Assembly (NCBI RefSeq): GCF_014174405.1
Contig: NZ_JACEGA010000001.1
Location: 1,827,001-1,891,000 of the forward strand
Direction: 5' to 3'
Origin: Variimorphobacter saccharofermentans
GTDB lineage: Bacteria; Bacillota; Clostridia; Lachnospirales; Lachnospiraceae
DNA: 64,000 bases
Numbering within the stretch: the first letter of the stretch is position 1; every line of letters starts with the position of its first letter. A program made the translations under genes and the position numbers. Below are positions 35,014 to 43,447 of the stretch, one piece after another. Under the pieces are notes generated by a model. That model ran no database searches. It worked only from the letters and a program-made list of their open reading frames with translations, and was not told the DNA's origin.

Positions 35014-36135
35014 ATGGATAAATTAAAGGTACTTCAGGTTAATAAATTGTACTATCCACATACCGGAGGAATTGAGAAAGTAGTGCAGCAATTAGCTGAG
35101 GGATTGAAGGACAGAACTGATATGGAGGTTCTTGTATGTCAGGAACGAGGACGATCCCTTATAGAGAACGTCAATGGAGTAACGGTTCGAAGAGCGGGAA
35201 GCCTTGGCGTACTATTTTCACTTCCGATTTCATTCCCGTTTCTATGGAAATTAAGGAAACTGTCGCGTAGTATGGATGTGTTACATTTTCATACACCATT
35301 TCCGCTTGGAGATTTAGGCTGTCTTTTGTCTGGTTTTAAAGGAAAGGTTATTGTATGGTGGCATAGTGATGTGGTTCGACAGAAGAAGTTAATGAAATTC
35401 TATCGACCTATCATGGAAAAATTTTTAAAAAGAGCAGATGTTATCATAGTTGCTACCCAGGGGCATATTGATGGTTCTGATTATCTGCCACAATATCGAG
35501 ATAAATGTGTTATTATTCCATATGGGGTAGATCAGGTAATTGAAAAGAAAGCGGATGAATATATAATAAATCAGTCAAAAGAAAAAAAGAAAGATAAAAT
35601 CAATCTATTATTTGTAGGAAGATTAGTATATTATAAAGGCTGCGAAGTGTTATTGGAAGCATTTCGTTCCGTAACCGGAGCTGAACTTACCATAGTAGGA
35701 ACAGGAGACCTAGAGGAAACCTTAAAGAGACAGGCGAAGGCTGACGGAATTGATGATAGAGTTCATTTTCTAGGAGCTGTTGACGACGAGCAATTAGATA
35801 GAGCATTTGCTGACTGTGATGTATTAATCCTTCCCTCTGTCTTAAAAAGTGAGGCTTTCGGATTGGTTCAAATAGAAGCTATGGCATATGGAAAACCTGT
35901 GATTAATACACAGCTTCCTAGTGGTGTTCCTTATGTAAGTATTGATGGTGAGACCGGTCTTACAGTTCCACCAAGTGATGCTGAGGCTTTAGCAAAGGCA
36001 ATGCAGTGGATGGTCGATCATGAAGAAGAGAGACTTCAGATGGGTAGAAAAGCCAGAGAAAGAGTAAAAGAATGTTATCGCACCGAACAAATGCTGAATC
36101 AGGTATTCCAAGTCTATAATAAGGTAATAAGATAA
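35014..36135 (+). CDS. GT4-family glycosyltransferase
   Basis: This 373-residue GT-B enzyme transfers a sugar from a nucleotide donor during glycan assembly at the inner membrane face. Signs are the acceptor-side YYPHTGGIEKVVQQLAEGL at the N-terminus, LFVGRLVYYKGCEVLLEAF near 200, and the donor-site Glu pair in KSEAFGLVQIEAMAYGKP near 285. It has no membrane segment. I chose ATG 35014 after ATGGAGGA. It is the first gene of the polysaccharide block. The sugar is unknown. Confidence 0.88.
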   Translation: MDKLKVLQVNKLYYPHTGGIEKVVQQLAEGLKDRTDMEVLVCQERGRSLIENVNGVTVRRAGSLGVLFSLPISFPFLWKLRKLSRSMDVLHFHTPFPLGDLGCLLSGFKGKVIVWWHSDVVRQKKLMKFYRPIMEKFLKRADVIIVATQGHIDGSDYLPQYRDKCVIIPYGVDQVIEKKADEYIINQSKEKKKDKINLLFVGRLVYYKGCEVLLEAFRSVTGAELTIVGTGDLEETLKRQAKADGIDDRVHFLGAVDDEQLDRAFADCDVLILPSVLKSEAFGLVQIEAMAYGKPVINTQLPSGVPYVSIDGETGLTVPPSDAEALAKAMQWMVDHEEERLQMGRKARERVKECYRTEQMLNQVFQVYNKVIR

Positions 36136-36273
36136 TGTGATGAGTGAATATAGTAATACTCCAAATGTTTACAAAGAAATAATGATAGTTTATGTTGTAT
36201 TTCAATTCATTGTTAGTTATAATTTACTATAGTTTTATTTATCGACATAAATCACAGGAAATGAGGAATTGCT

Positions 36274-37431
36274 TTGAAGATTTCTTTTGACGCTCAATTG
36301 CTGATGAAGGGTGAAAAGACCGGGATTGGCTGGTGTGCGGAAAATATATTACAAAGAATGCCCCAATATCAAAATGATTTTGAGTTGAATTGCTTTACAT
36401 TGGGCTACAATAAAGAACAGTTAACCTGTGTTGATAAATACCAGAAGCTGGGGTATAAAATCAATCGATGTCATTGGTTTCATGATGTAATATATCGATT
36501 GATCTGGAGTCTAATACCCATACCATATTCCATGTTTTTTCCGAAGAAGACGGATATTACCGTATTCTTTAATTATGTAGTTCCACCGGGAGTGAGAGGA
36601 CGAAGAGTAACCTTTGTCTATGATATGGCATATAAATCATGCCCTGAGACAGTTCGTAAGAGAACGAAGGACATGCTGAATATCGCATTAAAAAGATCCT
36701 GTAAGAGAGCAGATAAAATAATTACAATATCAGAATTCAGTAAAAGTGAGATTACGCGTTATTTAGGAATCCGGGAGGATAAGATTGTAGTTATGCCTTG
36801 CGGAGTTGATTTTATGAAATATCATCCGAACTATACTGATGAAGAAGTTGTTGCTATTACAAAGAAATATGGAGTTCCGGATGATTATCTTTTATATCTG
36901 GGAACACTGGAACCAAGGAAAAATATTACAAGGCTTATTCAAGCTTATGCAAGTTTGAAAGAAACAACCTCGGATCTTCCTAAGCTTGTGCTGGCTGGAC
37001 GAAAGGGTTGGATGTATGACAGTATCTTTGAGATAGTGAAGGAATTACAGATAGAAGAGGATGTGATTTTTACCGGATATATCGATCCAGAGGATGCGCC
37101 TATCTTAATGAAAGGGGCCTTAGCATTTCTATTTCCTTCTATTTATGAAGGCTTTGGCATGCCACCACTTGAGGCTATGGCATGCGGAACCCCGGTACTT
37201 GTATCCAATGTTGCCTCGTTGCCGGAAGTTGTTGGAGATGCAGCAGTATTGGTAGATCCATTGTCAGTAGATAGTATTCGGGAGGGTATAGCATCCTTAT
37301 TACATAATGAAAAATTACGATTTGAATTATCGCAAAAAGGAATAGAAAGAGCGCAAACCTTTACCTGGGAAAAATCTGTTGAAGTTATCAACGAAGTATT
37401 ACAGGATTGGGATGTCACTAGGGGGAACTGA
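36274..37431 (+). CDS. GT4-family glycosyltransferase (tandem paralog A)
   Basis: This 385-residue GT-B enzyme of the GT4/mannosyltransferase-B type begins [20 protein letters not shown]. It has [20 protein letters not shown] near 205 and the donor-site pattern [20 protein letters not shown] near 290. It uses a TTG start at 36274, after GAGGAATTGC. The next gene is clearly its paralog, with the same pattern at nearly every motif. It is likely to add a mannose- or rhamnose-type residue; gmd, rmd and manC lie in the same locus. Confidence 0.88.
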   Translation: MKISFDAQLLMKGEKTGIGWCAENILQRMPQYQNDFELNCFTLGYNKEQLTCVDKYQKLGYKINRCHWFHDVIYRLIWSLIPIPYSMFFPKKTDITVFFNYVVPPGVRGRRVTFVYDMAYKSCPETVRKRTKDMLNIALKRSCKRADKIITISEFSKSEITRYLGIREDKIVVMPCGVDFMKYHPNYTDEEVVAITKKYGVPDDYLLYLGTLEPRKNITRLIQAYASLKETTSDLPKLVLAGRKGWMYDSIFEIVKELQIEEDVIFTGYIDPEDAPILMKGALAFLFPSIYEGFGMPPLEAMACGTPVLVSNVASLPEVVGDAAVLVDPLSVDSIREGIASLLHNEKLRFELSQKGIERAQTFTWEKSVEVINEVLQDWDVTRGN

Positions 37432-37433
37432 TT

Positions 37434-38579
37434 TTGAAAATCGCATTTGATGCCCAACTATTATTTGAAAAGCAAAAAACCGGAATAGGATGGACAGTAG
37501 AGCATCTGTTGAAACATATGATAGTAGAAGATGATAATGAATATAGTTTGAATTATTTTTCTCTCCATCACAGGAAAGAGAAAAATCAAATTATAAGTAA
37601 ATATAAGAATATGGGATATCAAGCAAATGCTTGTGGTTGGCTTCATAATGTTGTTTATCGTAGAATATGGGATAAGCTGCCGATTCCTTATTCCTTGATC
37701 TTCGGAAAGCAGAATCAGATAACACAATTCTTTAATTATGATGTCCCTCCGGGAGTTAGTGGAAAAGCAGTAACCTTTATCTACGATATGGTATATAAAG
37801 CGTTTCCCGAGACCATAAGCAAGGAAACCTATAATATGTTGGATCATAATTTATCCAGAGCCTGTGATAAGGCAGATCATATTATTACGATATCAGAATT
37901 CAGTAAAAAAGAGATAATAAAATATATGCATATACCGGAAAGTAAGATATCGGTAATGCCTTGTGGAGTAGATCATTGTGTATTCCGTTCGAATTATTCT
38001 GTCGAAGAAGTGCTTAAAGCAAAACGTAAATACGGGATACAACAGGATTACATACTTTATCTGGGAACCTTGGAACCTAGAAAGAATATAGAAACTCTTA
38101 TTGAAGCGTATGCAAAATTAATAAATGAAAGCAACAACTGTCCTAAGCTGGTTATAGCAGGGAAAAAGGGCTGGTTATATGATAGAATATTTGAAAAAGT
38201 TCATAACCTGCAATTACAGGATCATATTATCTTTACCGGTTATGTAGATACAGAGGATGTACCCTTATTGCTAAAGGGAGCCATGATTTTTGTCTTTCCT
38301 TCAATATACGAGGGCTTTGGTTTACCACCATTAGAAGCAATGGCATGTGGTACACCGGTCATCACATCCAATACGGCTTCGTTACCGGAGGTAGTTGGTG
38401 ATGCTGGAATTCTGGTTAATCCTTATTCTGTAGATGAGATTTGTGATGCCATGAAGAAGGCTATTAATGATGAAGAATTAAGAAACAAGATAAGAGAGAT
38501 TGGGATATTGCATTCTAAAAATTTTTCATGGAAAGTATCAGCAACTAAACTAGCTAAAATTTATTCGAATTTATTATAA
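37434..38579 (+). CDS. GT4-family glycosyltransferase (tandem paralog B)
   Basis: This 381-residue paralog starts with TTG two bases after the stop of the preceding gene, after GGGGGAACTG. It begins [20 protein letters not shown] and shares [20 protein letters not shown] and [20 protein letters not shown] with paralog A. The two probably arose by tandem duplication and now make different or successive linkages. It lies 12 bases before the ABC permease gene. Confidence 0.88.
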   Translation: MKIAFDAQLLFEKQKTGIGWTVEHLLKHMIVEDDNEYSLNYFSLHHRKEKNQIISKYKNMGYQANACGWLHNVVYRRIWDKLPIPYSLIFGKQNQITQFFNYDVPPGVSGKAVTFIYDMVYKAFPETISKETYNMLDHNLSRACDKADHIITISEFSKKEIIKYMHIPESKISVMPCGVDHCVFRSNYSVEEVLKAKRKYGIQQDYILYLGTLEPRKNIETLIEAYAKLINESNNCPKLVIAGKKGWLYDRIFEKVHNLQLQDHIIFTGYVDTEDVPLLLKGAMIFVFPSIYEGFGLPPLEAMACGTPVITSNTASLPEVVGDAGILVNPYSVDEICDAMKKAINDEELRNKIREIGILHSKNFSWKVSATKLAKIYSNLL

Positions 38580-38591
38580 AAAGGTGAGTAG

Positions 38592-39368
38592 ATGAAAACA
38601 ATAAAGGAACTTTATTCATATAGACAAATGATATATAGCTTAGTTAAAAGGGACTTAAGAGGACGGTATAAGGGATCTGTATTAGGATTTCTTTGGACAT
38701 TTATTAACCCTTTATTACAACTAGCTGTATATACCCTAGTTTTTTCTGTAATAATGAAAACAGGTATCGAAAGGTTCTACTTGTTTTTATTTGTAGGATT
38801 AGTGCCTTGGATGTTTTTTAGTACATGTTTAACTGGGGGAGCTAGTTGCATAATGGCTCAACAGGATATGGTTAAAAAAATATATTTTCCAAGAGAAGTG
38901 TTGCCCATATCTTACGTAATAAGCCAATTTATTAATATGTTATTAACGTTTATTATAATATTTTTAGTTGTAATTATATCGGGAATAGGTATTAATTTTA
39001 TTGCTGTCTTATATTTACCTGTAATAATGCTTGTGGAATTCATTTTAGCATTAGGAGTTGCAATGCTTGTGTCTGCTTTGACTGTTTATTTTAGAGATCT
39101 AGAGTATATTCTGGGTATAATTAGTATGGCGTGGATGTATTTGACACCTATTATTTATTCTGAGGATTTTGTCCCTAAAGAGATTAAACCTATTTTTAAC
39201 CTGAATCCAATGAAACCAATTATAACAGCTTATCGAGATATTCTTTACTATAAACAGATTCCACAGATAGGTACATTATTGCATGCCTTTTTATTAGGGG
39301 TAGTTGTATTGATTTTGGGGAGCTTAGTTTTCTCCAAATTAAAAAGACACTTTGCGGAGGAATTATAA
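38592..39368 (+). CDS. Polysaccharide ABC exporter permease (Wzm/TagG type)
   Basis: This 258-residue ABC-2 membrane protein would form the channel that exports a finished lipid-linked glycan. It starts with the amphipathic ELYSYRQMIYSLVKRDLRGRY typical of Wzm/TagG, has about six helices, and shows LGFLWTFINPLLQLAVYTLVF and YFRDLEYILGI. It runs into the ATPase gene with a 5-base gap. With that partner it forms the export system of the locus. Confidence 0.92.
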   Translation: MKTIKELYSYRQMIYSLVKRDLRGRYKGSVLGFLWTFINPLLQLAVYTLVFSVIMKTGIERFYLFLFVGLVPWMFFSTCLTGGASCIMAQQDMVKKIYFPREVLPISYVISQFINMLLTFIIIFLVVIISGIGINFIAVLYLPVIMLVEFILALGVAMLVSALTVYFRDLEYILGIISMAWMYLTPIIYSEDFVPKEIKPIFNLNPMKPIITAYRDILYYKQIPQIGTLLHAFLLGVVVLILGSLVFSKLKRHFAEEL

Positions 39369-39372
39369 GATT

Positions 39373-40689
39373 ATGAAAATTGGTAATGCAATAGAAGTAA
39401 ATAATGTAAAAAAGAAATTTAAAGTATATTATGATAAAGGTAGGAGCTTAAAAGAAAAAGTATTATTTCGAAATCGAAATAGATATGAAGTACGTTGGGT
39501 ACTTAATGGTATTAGCTTTGAGGTTAAAAAGGGAGAAGCGATTGGCTTAATTGGTCAGAATGGATGTGGAAAAAGTACAACTTTAAAGCTACTTACTAGA
39601 ATTATGTATCCTGATGAAGGATCAATAGAAATGAAAGGCAGAGTATCAAGCTTAATTGAACTCGGAGCTGGATTTCATCCTGATATGAGCGGAAGGGAGA
39701 ACATATATACAAATGCTTCTATTTTTGGCTTAACAAAAAAAGAAATTGATGATCGAATGAAAGATATTATTGAATTTTCGGAATTAGAAGAGTATTTAGA
39801 TAATCCTGTGCGAACTTATTCATCTGGAATGTACATGAGGCTTGCATTTTCTGTAGCAATAAATGTTGATGCCGATATTTTATTAATTGATGAGATCTTA
39901 GCAGTCGGTGATACGAATTTTCAAGCAAAATGTTTTAATAAACTTCGAGAAATGAAATCTAAAGGTATGACAATAGTGATTGTATCACATTCCTTAAGTC
40001 AAATTGAGCAAATATGCGATAGGACTATTTGGATACAAGAAGGTTTAATAAGATCAGAAGGTACTCCAAGAACAGTACACCCAGAGTATATGGATTTTAT
40101 GGGGCAAAAGAGACAAGAAAATATTGAAAAACTTGAGAAAAAAAACATAATTAATAAAAGTAATGATGAAAAGAATGACAATAAAAAGGTAGTAGATAAA
40201 AATAGCTCTGATGCAGATGAAGTAAATAATCTTTCTAAAGATGATCAGAATATATCAGAAAATAAACGATGGGGAAACGGAAAGGCTAGAATTTCCGCAA
40301 TTAGAACGATAAACTCTGAAAAAAAACATCAAATGGTCTTTGCCTCAGGAGAAGCCTTTATACTTCAAATTGACTATAATGTACATGAAACAGTAAAAGA
40401 TGCTGTATTTGGTATAGCTATCTATAGAAGTGATGGAATACATTGCTATGGTGTGAATACTAAAATTGATAATCTAGATGAATTCGATCTTATTCGGAGT
40501 GGTACAGCAGAGATTAGATTCCATGATTTTAATTTACTACCAGGTGAGTATTACATAGATGTAGCAATTGAAAGTGATAATGGAACTCCTGTAGACTACT
40601 ACAAGCAGGCTCATAAAGTACAAGTATATTCATCAATAAATGATGTCGGCATTGTTAGATTGAATCATGAATGGAATATTCATACATAA
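39373..40689 (+). CDS. Polysaccharide ABC exporter ATPase with Wzt C-terminal domain
   Basis: This 438-residue Wzt/TagH-type ATPase has Walker A IGQNGCGKSTTL, signature RTYSSGMYMRLAFS and Walker B ILLIDEILAVGD in residues 1-240. A low-complexity Lys/Asn/Asp linker (about 255-300) follows. The beta-sandwich C-terminal domain (about 310-435) ends in NLLPGEYYIDVAIES. In O-antigen systems this domain binds the modified chain end and couples ending to export. The ATG at 39373 follows GCGGAGGAA. Confidence 0.92.
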   Translation: MKIGNAIEVNNVKKKFKVYYDKGRSLKEKVLFRNRNRYEVRWVLNGISFEVKKGEAIGLIGQNGCGKSTTLKLLTRIMYPDEGSIEMKGRVSSLIELGAGFHPDMSGRENIYTNASIFGLTKKEIDDRMKDIIEFSELEEYLDNPVRTYSSGMYMRLAFSVAINVDADILLIDEILAVGDTNFQAKCFNKLREMKSKGMTIVIVSHSLSQIEQICDRTIWIQEGLIRSEGTPRTVHPEYMDFMGQKRQENIEKLEKKNIINKSNDEKNDNKKVVDKNSSDADEVNNLSKDDQNISENKRWGNGKARISAIRTINSEKKHQMVFASGEAFILQIDYNVHETVKDAVFGIAIYRSDGIHCYGVNTKIDNLDEFDLIRSGTAEIRFHDFNLLPGEYYIDVAIESDNGTPVDYYKQAHKVQVYSSINDVGIVRLNHEWNIHT

Positions 40690-40734
40690 ATAAGATAAGA
40701 ATTAGAATTACTTACGATAAGATGAGGGAAGCAT

Positions 40735-41781
40735 ATGAAAATAGCAATCACTACAGTTCAAGCTCCGTTTATTACTGGAGGTGCTGAATTTTTAGCTAAT
40801 AATTTAAAAGATGCATTAATAAGAAGAGGACATCAAGCAGAGATAATATCAATTCCGTTTATGGATAGTCCATGTGAGTTAATCGAAGATCATATTGTTG
40901 CTTCGAGACTATTTGACTTATCATATTCATGGGCTGGAAAAATTGATTTATGTATTGGATTGAAATTTCCTGCATACTATATTCCACATCCAAATAAAGT
41001 GATTTGGGCATTACATCAGCATAGAGCGGCATATGATTTATTTGATACAGAATATAGTAATTTAAAAAATGATACTGAAGGAAGAAGATACAGAGATATA
41101 ATCACAAATGCGGATAATCTATATCTAAAAGAGGCTAAAAGGATATATACTATAGCTGCTAATGTATCTAGACGTATGGAAAAGTATAATAATCTGCAAT
41201 CAATTCCCTTATATCATCCATGCCCAGATATGGATAAATTCTATTGTGACGAATGCGAGGATTATATTTTAATGCCTAGTAGGATAAATATAACTAAGCG
41301 TCAGCTGTTGGCAATTGAAGCAATGACTTTATCAAAAACGAATACAAAACTTTATATTATGGGAAAAGCAGATGCTGAATATGAAAAAAATCGTATGCTT
41401 TCTTTTATAAAAGAATGTAAGTTGCAAAATAAGATTAAATATTTTGATTATGTATCGCAAGAAGATAAATTTAAACTATATGCAAAAGCAAAAGCAATTC
41501 TATTTATTCCATTAGATGAGGATTATGGGTATATTACTCTTGAAGCTATGGCAGCTTCGAAGCCGATTATTACAGCAAAAGACAGTGGAGGTCCTTTAGA
41601 GTTTGTCGTAGATAATAGGAATGGAATGATTGTAGAATCAACTCCTACAGAGATTGCTAAGGCTTTTGATTATATAGCTTCTTCAACATCGATGTATATA
41701 GAGATGGGGAAACAATCCAAATTACATCTTCAGGAAATGAATATAACCTGGGATAAAGTGGTAAAGGAGTTGATTAAGTAA
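40735..41781 (+). CDS. GT4-family glycosyltransferase
   Basis: This 348-residue GT-B enzyme starts MKIAITTVQAPFITGGAEFLA. The C-terminal donor domain contains MPSRINITKRQLLAIEAM near 180 and the pattern PLDEDYGYITLEAMAASKP near 260 with the Glu pair kept. Its stop codon overlaps the next start (TAATG), so it is coupled to the coiled-coil methyltransferase gene. It resembles the first half of the double glycosyltransferase two genes on, so this part of the locus may have grown by duplication. Confidence 0.85.
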   Translation: MKIAITTVQAPFITGGAEFLANNLKDALIRRGHQAEIISIPFMDSPCELIEDHIVASRLFDLSYSWAGKIDLCIGLKFPAYYIPHPNKVIWALHQHRAAYDLFDTEYSNLKNDTEGRRYRDIITNADNLYLKEAKRIYTIAANVSRRMEKYNNLQSIPLYHPCPDMDKFYCDECEDYILMPSRINITKRQLLAIEAMTLSKTNTKLYIMGKADAEYEKNRMLSFIKECKLQNKIKYFDYVSQEDKFKLYAKAKAILFIPLDEDYGYITLEAMAASKPIITAKDSGGPLEFVVDNRNGMIVESTPTEIAKAFDYIASSTSMYIEMGKQSKLHLQEMNITWDKVVKELIK

Positions 41782-43400
41782 TGAACAAAACTTCAAAAAA
41801 AATAGAGAAAATTATCAGTGAAATCGAGCATACTAATATATCATTAAAAGAACATACTGATGAGAAAAAAACAGTATCACAAGTTATAGATATACTCCTA
41901 AACAAGGATCAAGATAGGAATTCGCTTGATTATAACAATCAAAATATCAATAAGAATGATATTAAACATGGATTTGATATGCATGAGTTATCATTATGGA
42001 AAGATAAAAATAATCAATTATATAAAGTAGATTATTATCGAAGTATCTACTCCAATAGAAGATTCTTATCTAAACCTATTATTTTCTTTAAAAGGGTAGT
42101 TCGAAAGGTTATGCGATTTTTATTGGAACCTATTGTTAATGATCAGAATGAATTTAATGCTTCTGTAACTGCTTCAATAAATGCTCTTTATAATAATACC
42201 ATTGTTACAGAATCATTTATGTCAAATAATCAAATTGAATTAGCAAAAATCTCATCATTACAAAACAATGTGGATAATATACAGACAAAAATACAAGAAC
42301 TGGATTTAATCAATAATAAATTGGAAGTTTTGAACAAAATCAATGAACAACTGCAAGAATATAAATTGCTAAGCAAACAGATAGATGATCTTAGTATGAT
42401 TAACAATAAACTACAAGAAATTGTAAAATTACAAAATGATGAGATAAATATATTAAAGGATAAAGTAGATGAGCAAGTTAAAATAAATTATAATTTAGAA
42501 GGAAAAATAAATGAGATTGATGTAGATAACGTTGTTAAAACGTTGGAAGATAGTATAAGTAATTCAATTGATTTAGTAGAAAGAAAAATAGATAATACTG
42601 AATTATGGTTCTTAAGAACACTAAAAGAGCAATTTAAAGAACCAAAATTTAAAGAACCTGATGGAACAAAGAAGAGTTTAATTGATGATAACAAAAAAGT
42701 TATACAAAAAGTTGAAGAAGACACTTATTCAGCTATCGATTATTTTTCATTTGAAAATCATTTCAGAGGCTCACGTAGTGCTATAAAAAAATCACAAGAG
42801 ATATATATTGATTATTTTACAAATAAAGGTGAGATAATTGACTTGGGGTGCGGACGAGGAGAGTTTTTGGAATTATTGCAGGAAAAAGGTATTCAGGTAA
42901 CAGGAGTTGACGCATATGCTGAATTTGTTGAATACTGTAAAGCTAAAGGACTTAATGCTATACAGGCAGATGCTATAACCTATATCAATAGTCTTGAAAA
43001 TGATTCAATAGGCGGAATATTTGCATCACAATTGGTAGAACATTTAGAAACAAATCAATTAGTTCAACTGTGCCAAGATGCATATAAGAAATTAAAGTTT
43101 GGTGGTTATTTTATTTTAGAGACACCAAATCCAACTTCATTGTCAATATTCATGAATGCTTTTTATATTGATCCATCACATAATAAACCTGTACATCCTA
43201 AAACACTGGAATATTTTATGCAACAATCTGGATTTAAAGATATAGAAATAATATATACAGAGCAGAGCAAAGTGGGATATCAATTGCCATTGCTAAATGG
43301 GGAGAACATCAGTAACCTTAGCGAGTTTAATGATGGTATTAATTGTATTTCGAACATTATTTTTGGTAGTCAGGATTATGCTATTATCGCAAAAAAATAG
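41781..43400 (+). CDS. Coiled-coil protein with C-terminal class I methyltransferase
   Basis: The protein has 539 residues. Residues about 110-310 form a long coiled coil with heptad-like Leu/Ile and many Asn, Lys and Glu. Residues about 320-539 are a SAM-dependent methyltransferase: IDLGCGRGEFLELLQEKGI (motif I), VTGVDAYAEFV, then ETPNP and DPSHNKPVHPKTLEYFM. This resembles chain-end methyltransferases of ABC-exported O-antigens such as WbdD, where a coiled coil sets chain length. Here the coiled coil precedes the catalytic domain, the reverse of WbdD, and no kinase domain is visible. The role is inferred. Confidence 0.72.
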   Translation: MNKTSKKIEKIISEIEHTNISLKEHTDEKKTVSQVIDILLNKDQDRNSLDYNNQNINKNDIKHGFDMHELSLWKDKNNQLYKVDYYRSIYSNRRFLSKPIIFFKRVVRKVMRFLLEPIVNDQNEFNASVTASINALYNNTIVTESFMSNNQIELAKISSLQNNVDNIQTKIQELDLINNKLEVLNKINEQLQEYKLLSKQIDDLSMINNKLQEIVKLQNDEINILKDKVDEQVKINYNLEGKINEIDVDNVVKTLEDSISNSIDLVERKIDNTELWFLRTLKEQFKEPKFKEPDGTKKSLIDDNKKVIQKVEEDTYSAIDYFSFENHFRGSRSAIKKSQEIYIDYFTNKGEIIDLGCGRGEFLELLQEKGIQVTGVDAYAEFVEYCKAKGLNAIQADAITYINSLENDSIGGIFASQLVEHLETNQLVQLCQDAYKKLKFGGYFILETPNPTSLSIFMNAFYIDPSHNKPVHPKTLEYFMQQSGFKDIEIIYTEQSKVGYQLPLLNGENISNLSEFNDGINCISNIIFGSQDYAIIAKK

Positions 43401-43447
43401 AAAATCGAAATGATATACTAGAATAACAAATGATAGGAGTTAAGGAT

